DNA of 64,000 nucleotides from an uncultured Oscillospiraceae bacterium (GCA_947624385.1 CANQJZ010000004.1:18182-82181), one strand, 5' to 3'. Counted from the first letter of the stretch, positions 42,717-51,173 are shown. Notes: a model not told the origin generated them from the sequence alone. Numbers and translations are program-made.

Positions 42717-43484
42717 ATGAAAAGCCGGAGAATACCGGGAAAAGGGATATTCACTCTGGCTTTCTGGCTGGGAGTGTGGGCGCTGGTCGCCGCGGCCGTG
42801 GACCGGGAGCTCTTGTTCCCCGGTCCCGTCACCGTGGCCCGGCGCCTTGCGGCATTGGCCGGGGAGGGCATGTTCTGGCGCGTCACCGCCGTAAGCCTGC
42901 TGCGCATCATATGCGGCGCGGCGGCGGGCATTTTCGCCGGGGCGGTGCTGGCCCTGGGGACGGACAGGTCCAGGCTGCTGGACGCGCTGTTCGCGCCGCT
43001 GATGGGCGTTATCCAGGCGGTGCCCGTGGCCAGCTTCATCCTGCTGGTGCTCATATGGGTCGGGCGGGACATATTGCCCACGGTGATCGTATTTTTGATG
43101 GTGCTGCCGGTGGTCTGGTCCAACATGTCGGAGGGGTTGCGCTCGGCGGATGGCGAATTATTGGAGCTGGCCCGGGTCTACGGCTTTTCCCGGTGGAAGA
43201 CGGCCCGGCTGGTTTACGGCCCCTCCATCGCGCCATATTTCCTGTCCGCGTGCCGGGCCTGTCTGGGGCTGGCGTGGAAATCCGGCGTGGCGGCCGAGGT
43301 ACTGACGGTCCCGGCCCAGGCCATCGGCCGGGAGCTTTACGAGGCGAAGCTGTACATGAACACGGCCGATCTATTCGCCTGGACGGCGGTGGTGGCGGTG
43401 TGCTCGCTGGTCATCGAATACCTGCTGGATGCCGCCATCGTGCGGCTGGGCCGGCGGCGCCGGATGGGAGGCGACGGGCCGTGA
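42717..43484 (+). CDS. ABC transporter permease (SsuC/TauC-like)
   Basis: Inner-membrane channel subunit, 255 aa, about six helices, with the cytoplasmic EAA loop in ELARVYGFSRWKTARLVYGPS near residue 158. This partners the ATPase encoded next, with a GTGA overlap. Substrate as for the binding protein, unknown. Confidence 0.92.
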   Translation: MKSRRIPGKGIFTLAFWLGVWALVAAAVDRELLFPGPVTVARRLAALAGEGMFWRVTAVSLLRIICGAAAGIFAGAVLALGTDRSRLLDALFAPLMGVIQAVPVASFILLVLIWVGRDILPTVIVFLMVLPVVWSNMSEGLRSADGELLELARVYGFSRWKTARLVYGPSIAPYFLSACRACLGLAWKSGVAAEVLTVPAQAIGRELYEAKLYMNTADLFAWTAVVAVCSLVIEYLLDAAIVRLGRRRRMGGDGP

Positions 43485-44077
43485 TACGCTTTGAGGACGT
43501 TTGCCTTTCCTACGGGGACAAGCAGGTTTTATCCGGCGTGACGCTGCACGCCGGGCCGGGGGAGCACATCGCCCTGATGGGCCACTCCGGCTGCGGCAAG
43601 ACATCCCTGCTGCGGCTGGCGGCCGGTCTGGTGCGGCCCACGGCCGGGATGGTCACGTGCCGCGCCAAGCGGCTGGCCTACGCCTTTCAGGAGCCGCGGC
43701 TGCTGCCCTGGTTCACGGCGGCGGAAAACGTGAACGCCGTGCTGGACGGGGGCCGGTCCGGCATGCCGAAGGCCCGCCAGTGGCTGGCGGAGGTAGGGCT
43801 GGCCGACGCGGCGGACGCGCTGCCACGGGAGCTCTCCGGCGGGATGGCCCAGCGGGTGAACCTGGCCCGGACACTGGCACGGGAGGGGGACCTGCTGCTG
43901 TTGGACGAGCCGCTGAAGGAGCTGGACGAGGCCCTGTGGGAGGATATTTTGGCCCTGCTCCAGCGCCACGCGGAAGGCCGGACATTGCTGGTGACCACCC
44001 ACGACATCCGCGCCGCACGCGCCCTGGCCGACCGGGTCTATACGTTCCGGGAGGGAACGTTTGTGCCGATAGAGTGA
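43481..44077 (+). CDS. ABC transporter ATP-binding protein, compact
   Basis: Energises the importer. The 198-aa protein has Walker A GHSGCGKTS near residue 34, the Q-loop AFQEPRLLPW, signature ELSGGMAQR near 117, Walker B LLLLDEPLKELD and the switch His in TTHD. It is about 40-50 residues shorter than SsuB/TauB, lacking the usual C-terminal extension. Start is the GTG overlapping the permease stop; the longer track frame (42776) is a shadow. Confidence 0.92.
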   Translation: MIRFEDVCLSYGDKQVLSGVTLHAGPGEHIALMGHSGCGKTSLLRLAAGLVRPTAGMVTCRAKRLAYAFQEPRLLPWFTAAENVNAVLDGGRSGMPKARQWLAEVGLADAADALPRELSGGMAQRVNLARTLAREGDLLLLDEPLKELDEALWEDILALLQRHAEGRTLLVTTHDIRAARALADRVYTFREGTFVPIE

Positions 44078-44080
44078 TTT

Positions 44081-44215
44081 TCTCTCCCCCAGTCAGCGCC
44101 AAAGGCGCTGACAGCCCTCTCGTCAGAGGGGGCCTTTTTATATGGAAAATTCATTGAAAAAAGCCTCCCTCTGACGAGGGGGGTGGCGCGGCGCAAGCCG
44201 CGTCGGAGGGAGAGA
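44081..44215. repeat. palindromic element R5
   Basis: TCTCTCCCCCAG...GGAGGGAGAGA ends and the same internal hairpins as R3, in the same orientation, 4 bp after the ABC ATPase stop. Confidence 0.85.
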
Positions 44216-44227
44216 CAATAAAAAACC

Positions 44228-44249
44228 GGGGCTGTCGAAAGACAGCCCC
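44228..44249. terminator. terminator hairpin between ABC operon and sfp
   Basis: GGGGCTGTC GAAA GACAGCCCC with A-run before and T-rich tract after; serves both converging operons. Confidence 0.8.
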
Positions 44250-44259
44250 TTCTTTGTTT

Positions 44260-44916
44260 TTATGCTCTCAGTCTCTCCTGCTCGCGGAAGGACGCCAGGA
44301 CTTCCTCGGTGTCCAGGACCACGGGCGGCTGGATATCCTCGCCCTTGTGGGCGCAGACCGTGGCCAGATATTCCCCGTCCAGCCAGAACTCATGGAACTG
44401 CCAGCCCTCGGGGCCGTGGATCACGTCCTCCTGATCCAGGCGGAGAAGCTGGTTGCGGCTCACCGCCTTGACCCACGCTTCTTTACGGGTCCAGATGCGG
44501 AAGAAGTCCCGGTTCTGTTCCTCATGGGGCTGCTCCGCCAGCCAGTCCCGCTCCCGGAAGTGGAACCGGCGGGCCACCGACATGTGTACGGGCCGTATCT
44601 GCTGCACGTCCGCGCCGATCTCGTGGTCGCTGATGGCGCACATGGCGTATGGCCCGGAGTGGGACAGACTGAAGTGCAGGTCCTCCCGCCGGGCGAACAC
44701 AGGCTTGCCCGCCTGCAAAAACCGCACCGGTTCCTCCGGCTCCACGCCGTGCTTCTCCACCGCGTACCGCCACAGCAGGCCCGCCCCCAGGCTGGCCTCA
44801 CGGGCCGGGGCGTAATGCAGCCGCTCCATCCGTCTGCGCCGCCACCGGGGCAGGTAGTACGTCCCTTCCTCCGTCAGGGACTCAGCCGGGTTTTTCAAAA
44901 TGAAGATCTCTGTCAT
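44260..44916 (-). CDS. 4'-phosphopantetheinyl transferase (Sfp type)
   Basis: Transfers the phosphopantetheine arm from CoA to carrier-protein serines. The 218-aa protein has LHFSLSHSG near residue 80, the Mg-binding IGADVQQI near 98 and FFRIWTRKEAWVKA near 138, the Sfp signatures. No carrier protein or NRPS/PKS gene is in the window. It follows the transglutaminase gene after 6 bp, in one operon. Confidence 0.88.
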   Translation of the reverse strand: MTEIFILKNPAESLTEEGTYYLPRWRRRRMERLHYAPAREASLGAGLLWRYAVEKHGVEPEEPVRFLQAGKPVFARREDLHFSLSHSGPYAMCAISDHEIGADVQQIRPVHMSVARRFHFRERDWLAEQPHEEQNRDFFRIWTRKEAWVKAVSRNQLLRLDQEDVIHGPEGWQFHEFWLDGEYLATVCAHKGEDIQPPVVLDTEEVLASFREQERLRA

Positions 44917-44922
44917 TTTTTC

Positions 44923-46197
44923 TCACCAACTCGCGTTATACCAGTAATGATAGATGGCGTGATTCAGGATGTGGAACAGGTCCAGATCGGCGTGCCGGTA
45001 CTGGCGGGCATCCTCCAGCTCCACATCGTAGATCCAGTCCGTCCCGTCCTCCGGGATGACCACGAAGGAGTGGGGCGCGAACCGCTCGTTGACCTCGGCC
45101 GCCACGATCTGGGCGTTCTCCCCCAGAGCGCGGGCCAGCAGGCCAAAGGTCGCGGCGTAGCCATAGCAGGTGCCGCCGCCGTACTTGAAAAACCGGGCCG
45201 CCCGCTCGTTGATCCAGTCGGTGCTGCCCACGGTCTCCGGGTACAGGTCCTCGGGCACGTGCTTGTACTCAAAGTTGTCCTTGACGTAAAGATACGCCGC
45301 CTGCAGGGCCTCCACGCCCTCCAATTCATTGGCGCCGCTGGCCGCCAGCGCCTGGGTGAGCTTTTCGTCCAGGTCGATGTCGCCCGTCGTATAGCGCCCG
45401 TCCGGGCCGAAGGCCCAAACGCCGTCCGTCGTATCCCGGACAAGCTCGCCGTTTTCGTCCGCCTCGTACAGCCACCCGTACATACGAAATACGCCCGGCT
45501 CCCGCACGGGGATGGCACCGGAAAGACACGCGTCGGCCATATAGGGCCACGCCCAGTCGTCCTGGCTCACGTCCGAGGGCATCAGCCCCGCGGTGAACAG
45601 CGCCTGGCTCTGGGGCTCCGGCTCACGCCCGGCCAGCCGTTCCAGAACGATGGCGGCCTCCCGCCTGGCGATGATCTGGGCGCTGTCCGCCGTGGACGGG
45701 TCGTCCAGCAGCGCGCCCTCGGACACGGCCGTGGCCACGGCGCGCACCCACGCCTGCTCATCGCCCTGCATTAGCAGGCCCAGCCGGTCCAGGGTCTCCG
45801 CCAGGTCGGCGCGGGTCACGCCCGCGTCCGGCTGAAAGGTCACGCCCGGGTCCAGTATGCCCGCCTGGATAAGCCCGGCCGCGCCGCGGTACATGCCCTC
45901 CCGGCCCGTCTCGCCCAGCCACATGGCCGACGCGGGCTGGGGCAGCCCGTCCGCCAGGGCGTTGGCCGCTCGCGCCAGCTCCCCCCAGGTGAGCGCTTCC
46001 TCCGGATGGAACGCCCCGTCCCTGCTCCCGTCCAGCAGCGCCGGGTGATCGGTCCGGTCTGACAGCGACAGGGTATAGGGGGGCTGCTCTGGCGCCGGCG
46101 CCTCGTCGGCCCGCCCCACGGGGCACAGACCGGCCAGCGCCACGGCCATCGCCAGGGTGGCCAGGGACCCTCGGACAAGCTTCCAGAACTTCCTCAT
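44923..46197 (-). CDS. secreted SLH-domain protein with transglutaminase-like domain
   Basis: Exported wall-associated protein of 424 aa: a signal peptide (KFWKLVRGSLATLAMAVALA), SLH repeats over about residues 40-240 (DGAFHPEEALTWGELARAAN, AGILDPGVTFQPDAGVTRAD), and a C-terminal transglutaminase/cysteine-protease-like core with Cys in GTCYGYAATFGLLARALG near 345, His in APHSFVVI and Asp in WIYDVELED. Probable role is amide cleavage or cross-linking at the surface. No clear Shine-Dalgarno precedes the ATG; it has a 140-nt leader. Confidence 0.82.
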   Translation of the reverse strand: MRKFWKLVRGSLATLAMAVALAGLCPVGRADEAPAPEQPPYTLSLSDRTDHPALLDGSRDGAFHPEEALTWGELARAANALADGLPQPASAMWLGETGREGMYRGAAGLIQAGILDPGVTFQPDAGVTRADLAETLDRLGLLMQGDEQAWVRAVATAVSEGALLDDPSTADSAQIIARREAAIVLERLAGREPEPQSQALFTAGLMPSDVSQDDWAWPYMADACLSGAIPVREPGVFRMYGWLYEADENGELVRDTTDGVWAFGPDGRYTTGDIDLDEKLTQALAASGANELEGVEALQAAYLYVKDNFEYKHVPEDLYPETVGSTDWINERAARFFKYGGGTCYGYAATFGLLARALGENAQIVAAEVNERFAPHSFVVIPEDGTDWIYDVELEDARQYRHADLDLFHILNHAIYHYWYNASW

Positions 46198-46336
46198 AGC
46201 CAAGCGAGACGCCCCGTTCCGGTCAGAACGGGACGTGCAGTCCTTTCTCTCTATTGCTGCACGCACACCGGACCTTCCGCTGGCTGTTCACACGGCGGAG
46301 TTCCTCAAAGTGCGCGTACATCCTGTGCTTTCTCTT
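46198..46336 (-). promoter_or_regulatory. long structured leader of the SLH-transglutaminase mRNA
   Basis: From the predicted start to the ATG the leader is about 140 nt. It contains GTGCAG...CTGCAC pairing around a GAGAAAGGA tract and a CCCGTTC/GAACGGG hairpin close to the start codon. No known riboswitch recognised. Confidence 0.4.
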
Positions 46337-46342
46337 ACGTAC

Positions 46343-46371
46343 AGTTTACAATATCTGTAAAATAAATGCAA
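46343..46371 (-). promoter_or_regulatory. promoter of the SLH-transglutaminase-sfp operon
   Basis: Minus strand TTGCAT, 17 nt, TAAACT in an AT-rich stretch. The remaining 46372-46512 is AT-rich and shows nothing else that I recognise. Confidence 0.55.
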
Positions 46372-46512
46372 GCCGTCACATACTGGCAGTTACGACGAAA
46401 GTGTTCCCACTGCTTTTAACTTTTTGCACGAAAGAGCCGTCCTTTTGCCAAAAAATCCGGAAGCTCTCTGTAAAATACGGCTAATTGTTTCCAACTTGTC
46501 TGGTTTGCCCGA

Positions 46513-47379
46513 TTACATCTCCAGATCCCGTATATAGACGATCTTGCTGCGGGGGTCGGACTTATCCTGCCGTTCCTCCACCTCGAACCTGTCGATGGCC
46601 TTCACCATGCCGGACAGCTTGGAGTAGCCGTAATTGCGGCTGTCAAAGTCCGGGCGCTTTTTCTGGATGAGCTGGCCCACGGCGCCGAGAGAAACATAGT
46701 CCTCGTCGGCCGTGCCGGACAGGTCCAAAATGGAGTCCGCGATGAGCCAGACCACGCTGTCCGGGATGGGCTGGTGGCCGGACACGGCGGGCCGGGGCGC
46801 GCTTTCCTGCTGCTCCGGCTCCGGTTTTTTGGTCGGCTCCGGCTTTTTGGCAGGCTCGGGCTTTTTGGTCTGCTCGGGCTTTTTCTTCCGGGCCGGCTGG
46901 GCCGTTTTCGCCGTCACCTTCACGGCCTTTTCCCGGATGACCTCGATGTAGATGAACCGGTTGCAGGCGGCGATCAGGGGGCTGGGGGTCTTCTGCTCGC
47001 CGATGCCGATGACGAACTGGCCCGCCTCCCGCAGACGCCGGGCAAGGCCCGTAAAGTCACTGTCGGAGCTGACGAGCACGAACCCGTCCGTGTTGCCGGA
47101 ATAGAGGATGTCCATGGCGTCGATGATCATGGCCGAGTCCGTGGAATTTTTGCCTTTCGTATAGGCGAACTGCTGCACGGGCGTGACGGAATTGTCCAGA
47201 AGCGTCTGCTTCCAGCCGGAAAGGTTGCGGGTGGACCAGTCGCCGTAGGCCCGTTTCAGGTTGGGGGTGCCGTAGATGGCGACCTCCTCCATGACGCCCT
47301 GCAAACAGTCCCTGGGCGCGTTGTCCGCGTCAATGAGCACCGCCAGACGCAGGTTTTTGTCGTTGTCCGTTATGGGCAT
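46513..47379 (-). CDS. NYN (PIN-like) domain protein with C-terminal OST-HTH/LOTUS
   Basis: Putative RNase of the LabA/DUF88 group, 288 aa. The NYN domain (about 10-155) keeps acidic residues in LAVLIDADNAPRDC, NSTDSAMIIDAMDIL and VLVSSDSDFTGLARRLREAG. A Lys/Pro/Glu repeat linker (KKPEPAKKPEPTKKPEPEQQ) follows, then an OST-HTH module near 215-285 that binds RNA in eukaryotic LOTUS proteins. GGAGGG before the ATG at 47379 fixes the start. Substrate unknown. Confidence 0.88.
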   Translation of the reverse strand: MPITDNDKNLRLAVLIDADNAPRDCLQGVMEEVAIYGTPNLKRAYGDWSTRNLSGWKQTLLDNSVTPVQQFAYTKGKNSTDSAMIIDAMDILYSGNTDGFVLVSSDSDFTGLARRLREAGQFVIGIGEQKTPSPLIAACNRFIYIEVIREKAVKVTAKTAQPARKKKPEQTKKPEPAKKPEPTKKPEPEQQESAPRPAVSGHQPIPDSVVWLIADSILDLSGTADEDYVSLGAVGQLIQKKRPDFDSRNYGYSKLSGMVKAIDRFEVEERQDKSDPRSKIVYIRDLEM

Positions 47380-47403
47380 ATTCGAACCCTCCGTTTCATC
47401 CAC

Positions 47404-47432
47404 AGTATACAGGAACCTTTTCCATTTTGCAA
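47404..47432 (-). promoter_or_regulatory. promoter of the NYN gene
   Basis: Minus strand TTGCAA, 17 nt, TATACT. Confidence 0.7.
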
Positions 47433-47492
47433 GAAAACCGGCGCGGGAAGTCAAAAAGCAAAAAAATGATTTCCATATCTTTGCAAAAAAAC

Positions 47493-47521
47493 TTGAAACG
47501 GACGGCGGCTTGTACTATAAT
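47493..47521 (+). promoter_or_regulatory. promoter of the PrsA-like foldase gene
   Basis: TTGAAA, 17 nt, TATAAT, 39 nt before the ATG. Confidence 0.75.
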
Positions 47522-47560
47522 ATCACAGTCTGATTTCAATAAAGCGCAAGAGGTGTCAAC

Positions 47561-49195
47561 ATGAGTGCTTCCAAAGACAAGCGTATCCGCAGGGAACAGA
47601 TCGCGGCCGGGACGGACAGGCGTTCCAACGCCAGAGCCGAGGAACAGAAAAAACAGCGCAAGTCCACCATCACCTACGCCATCGTCGGTATCGTGGTGGT
47701 GCTGTTCGTGGCGTTCGTGCTGTTTTATAACTCCGCGTTCATGGTCCGGCATACCACGGCCGTGACCATCGACGGCCAGGACTATTCCGCCGCCCAGCTG
47801 AACTACTATTATTCCACCAGCTATATGAACTTCTATAGCGCGTACAGCAACTATATCACCATCTTCTTCCAGCCGGACCAGAGCTTGGCCGACCAGACCT
47901 GCTCCTTCGACCAGAGCATGTCCTGGCGCGACTACTTCCTGGACAGCGCCACCCACGATATGGCCCAGATCCAGATGCTCAACGACCAGGCCGAGGCCGC
48001 CGGCTTCACCCTGAGCGAGGAACAGCAGGCGAACTACGACGAGCAGATGGAAGAGCTGCACACCGCCTGGGAGGACCTGGGCTACTCCAACCTCCAGCAG
48101 TACCTGAACCTGAACTTCGGCAAGGGCGTGGATGAAGAGCTGGTCCGCCAGGAGATGTATAAGGCCAGCGTGGCCGCCGCCTTCTCCGAGTACCAGCACG
48201 ACAGCTATGAGTACTCCGACGAGGAGCTGGACGACTACTACGCCGAGCACGCCGACGAGCTGGACGTGATCGACTACGCCTATTACTCCATGCCGGTCCC
48301 CACGCCGGAGCCTACCGAGGAACCCGCTGAGACGGACGAGGCCGAGGCCACGGAAGAGCCCGAGCCCACCGACGAGCCCGAGGCCGTCAGCGAGGATGCA
48401 GAGGCCGCCGAGGACGAGACCGAGGCCGAGGAAGTGGAAGAGGAAGAGCCCGTGTACACGCCCTCCGAGGACGCCGTTGCCATCGCCGAGGCGGTGGACG
48501 GCCAGGACGAGGAAGCTTTCACCGACTATCTGGACGAGGAGAAGGACGGCGCCGAGCCCACCCACCAGACCATGCCCGGCAGCCAGCTTTCCGAGATCTA
48601 TTCCGAGTGGCTGCTGGACGCTGACCGTGAGGCCGGTGACGCCGCCGCCTTCGCCACGGAGAGCACCGAGTATATCGTGATGTTCCTGGGCCGTGATACC
48701 AACGACTATCCCGCCGTGAACTTCCGGCACGTGCTGATCGAGGCCGAGGATACCGACGGCGACGGCGAGTTCAGCGAGGAAGAGATCGACGCCGCGAGAG
48801 AAGAGGCCGAGAGCGTATACGACGAGTGGAAGGACGGCGACGCCACGGAAGACTCTTTCGCCGAGATCGCCAACGACCACTCCGACGATACCGGCTCCAA
48901 CACCACCGGCGGCCTTTATGAGCACGTGGCCAAGGGCGATATGGTGGAGCCCATCAACGACTGGATCTTCGACGCGGCCCGCAAGGCCGGCGACACCACG
49001 GTCGTGTCCTATGACGGCAGTAACTACACCGGCACCCATGTGGTCTATTTCGTGGGCGATGACGACATGTCCTACGCCCACTACCAGGCCGACGCCGCCC
49101 TGCGGGACGAGGCCTATGAGACCTGGTCCGAGGACCTGATGGAAGCTTACGAACCCACCACCGCCCATTTGAGCATGTGCGGGAAAAACCACTAA
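47561..49195 (+). CDS. membrane-anchored PrsA/SurA-like peptidyl-prolyl isomerase with EF-hand loop
   Basis: Extracytoplasmic foldase, 544 aa, strongly acidic. Order: basic N-terminal tail, one transmembrane helix (ITYAIVGIVVVLFVAFVLFY, residues 37-56), a SurA_N-like helical region (about 75-230), a Glu/Thr/Pro-rich low-complexity linker (about 245-300), then a parvulin-type domain from NFRHVLIEAE near 387 to THVVYFVG near 510. Directly after the first parvulin strand is DTDGDGEFSEEE, a perfect EF-hand calcium loop. AGAGGTG before the ATG. Monocistronic with two hairpins downstream. Confidence 0.85.
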   Translation: MSASKDKRIRREQIAAGTDRRSNARAEEQKKQRKSTITYAIVGIVVVLFVAFVLFYNSAFMVRHTTAVTIDGQDYSAAQLNYYYSTSYMNFYSAYSNYITIFFQPDQSLADQTCSFDQSMSWRDYFLDSATHDMAQIQMLNDQAEAAGFTLSEEQQANYDEQMEELHTAWEDLGYSNLQQYLNLNFGKGVDEELVRQEMYKASVAAAFSEYQHDSYEYSDEELDDYYAEHADELDVIDYAYYSMPVPTPEPTEEPAETDEAEATEEPEPTDEPEAVSEDAEAAEDETEAEEVEEEEPVYTPSEDAVAIAEAVDGQDEEAFTDYLDEEKDGAEPTHQTMPGSQLSEIYSEWLLDADREAGDAAAFATESTEYIVMFLGRDTNDYPAVNFRHVLIEAEDTDGDGEFSEEEIDAAREEAESVYDEWKDGDATEDSFAEIANDHSDDTGSNTTGGLYEHVAKGDMVEPINDWIFDAARKAGDTTVVSYDGSNYTGTHVVYFVGDDDMSYAHYQADAALRDEAYETWSEDLMEAYEPTTAHLSMCGKNH

Positions 49196-49212
49196 GTCGA
49201 AATGCTCCTGAA

Positions 49213-49248
49213 GACGATGGGGACCGGTAAAACCGGTCCCCATTCGTC
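49213..49248 (+). terminator. hairpin after the foldase gene
   Basis: Long stem GACGATGGGGACCGGT / ACCGGTCCCCATTCGTC with AAA loop; no T-run. Confidence 0.6.
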
Positions 49249-49325
49249 GGTCAGGGCTGTTCTTCCTTTTTCCCAAGAGAGCAGTTGTCAAGGGTAATAT
49301 TGATGAATAGAGAATAGATGCAAAG

Positions 49326-49362
49326 AGAGGCGACCCATTTCCATAATGGGCTGCCTCTTTTT
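49326..49362. terminator. second terminator-like hairpin
   Basis: GAGGCGACCCA / TGGGCTGCCTC stem followed by TTTTT on the plus strand. Confidence 0.7.
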
Positions 49363-49407
49363 GTATGGAGAAGAAGATCAAGAGTGGACGTAGCAGCCAA
49401 AAGCTGT

Positions 49408-50098
49408 TCAGTTGTTTATTCCCTTTTCAAAATACTCCCGCGGAGAAACATGATAGTATCCCCGGAATGCCCGATAGAAGTTGCTGGTGCTGCCATATCC
49501 CACCATGGCGGCCACATCCTCTATGGAAAGGGTCGTTGCTTTCAGCAGCGCGAGAGCCCGGTCCATCCGCTGCTCCAGCAGGATCTCGGAGAATGTCCTT
49601 CCCGTCTCCCTGCGAAGAAGCGCCGAAATATAGGTTGGGTGGTAGGAGAAATGCGCGGCGATCATCCCCAAGGTCACGTCATCCACATGGGATCAGAACG
49701 CCGATGATCACTATGTCCTGCTCCGAGTCGCCGCGGATGGCATAGCCGCTGAAGGGCTGGCCGATATAGCACTCGTTTTCCCGGACTGTCACCAAGTTGT
49801 CCAAACTGGCGCTGAGGGCCTGATAGTCCTGCCGGTAGGCGAAATTCAGAAAGAAAAAATCCTGGCGGTGGAACTGCTCGTTCACATGACGCTCTTTCAG
49901 TACGCAGACCAGTACATCCTCCTCCGGCTCTCCCAGCCAATAGGACATGATCTCTTCGTTTTCCCGTATGCTCTCCGGCACAAAGGCCCAGTTCAGATCC
50001 GGAAACTCACGCCCCAGTTTTTCGATCGCGTCATCAACTGTCCTAGCCCACACTCCTGTCCTGACCAGTATAACGCAGATATTAAGATAAGTCACCAT
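49408..50098 (-). pseudogene. AraC-family regulator broken by internal deletion and frameshift
   Basis: Two overlapping minus-strand frames form one disrupted gene. The upstream part (49679-50098, 139 aa) looks like the sensor half (ENECYIGQPFSGYAIRGDSE). The downstream part (49408-49686, 92 aa) is a complete AraC HTH (MIAAHFSYHPTYISALLRRE, DVAAMVGYGSTSNFYRAF). They abut out of frame near 49683, and the linker expected between sensor and HTH is missing, so the join is a deletion, not a single-base slip. The HTH part might still be made alone. Confidence 0.75.
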
Positions 50099-50177
50099 AT
50101 TTCTTAAGTTTTACCGCTGTTTTTCCCTGCCTTTGCGTGTATCATTTACTCATAACATATAGAGGGAGAGAAAAACT

Positions 50178-51173
50178 ATGGACTTCAACGCGGACTCATT
50201 CAAGATCTTTGATAAGGAATGGGCGCTGGTCACAGCCGGCACACCGGAGCACTACAATACCATGACCATTTCCTGGGGCGGCCTTGGAACGTTATGGGGC
50301 AAGCCGGTGGCCACGGTCTATGTGAAGCCCATCCGGTACACCCACAGTTTCCTGGACGCCAACGACTATTTCACCGTCAGTTTTTATCCTGAGAAATACC
50401 GGAGGGCACTGCTGACCCTGGGCTCCCTATCCGGCAGGGACGGGGACAAGGTGGCCAAGGCCGGGCTGACAGCCAAAGCGCTGGAGGGCGCCGTCACCTT
50501 TGAGCAGGCAAAGATAACGCTTCTGTGCAAAAAGATCTACCGGCAGGAACTGGATACCGCCGCCAAGGGCGGCATCTCCGCCCTGACCCATGCCTTGGCC
50601 GTGAGCCTCGCGGGAAAGGTGCGGGTCAACTCCATCTCTCCCGGCTGGATCGACACGGGTTATACCATGTCGCACGGTTCCGGCGTTAGCCGGGAGCGCG
50701 ACCGGGATCTTTTGGGTGTAACAGCGCGCAGCGGCTGTTACATCGTCTATGAGGGCCCCGACGCGGCCCAGCACCCGGCTGGTCGGGTGGGCGTTCCGCT
50801 GGATATTGCCAACATGGTCCTGTACCTTTGCTCTGACAAGGGCGGCAAGTGGTTCACCGAGATGAGCATGGGCGCGTCTCTGCCCACCTACGATTCCATG
50901 GTGGTGTTGACCCACTTTAAGGGCCACGTCATGGGCGGCTTCGGCGGCTCCAACAAAAACATCGGCATCGGCTGTGTGGACGGGCGGATCGGCAAGAAGA
51001 TGCTCCATTTCAAAGACGGCGACGAGTGGGGCGTGGCCCAGGAGGAGCTGATGGAAAAGATCAGCGAATCCACGACAGCCACCATTGACCACTTTGGCAA
51101 GCGCGTCACCTATCAAGGAGAAACTGCCGTCCGCATTTCGCGGACGGCGGTCCGCCGGAAGGAGTGGCGTGTC
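50178..51173 (+). pseudogene. mosaic of flavin reductase, SDR and DUF362 fragments in one open frame
   Basis: The frame is open but its parts belong to unrelated proteins. Residues 1-125 are the N-terminal part of a flavin-reductase-like FMN protein (EHYNTMTISWGGLGTLWGKP). Residues about 127-222 are the C-terminal part of a short-chain dehydrogenase, starting at the catalytic Lys (AAKGGISALTHALAVSLAGK), and carry a repeat-derived insert. Residues about 223-308 are a DUF362 fragment (DSMVVLTHFKGHVMGGFGG). None is complete. AGAGGGAG precedes the ATG, so a product could be made, but no function is likely. Assembly chimerism is possible. Confidence 0.75.
50661..50745 (-). repeat. 85-bp palindromic promoter-bearing repeat, copy B, inside an open frame
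   Basis: The reverse complement matches copy A at 352-436: the TAACAGCCGCTGCGCGCTGTTA palindrome, an AAAAGATCCCGGTCGCGCTC block and the GCGACATGGTATAA end. It adds about 28 codons to the SDR fragment in frame. Confidence 0.75.

Noticed and set aside
46850-46930. CRISPR-like repeat in the NYN gene
   Set aside because: Short direct repeats encode the KPEP protein linker, with no spacers.
48300-48470. Possible tandem DNA repeats in the foldase gene
   Set aside because: Only low-complexity Glu/Pro/Thr coding; units are not regular at the DNA level.
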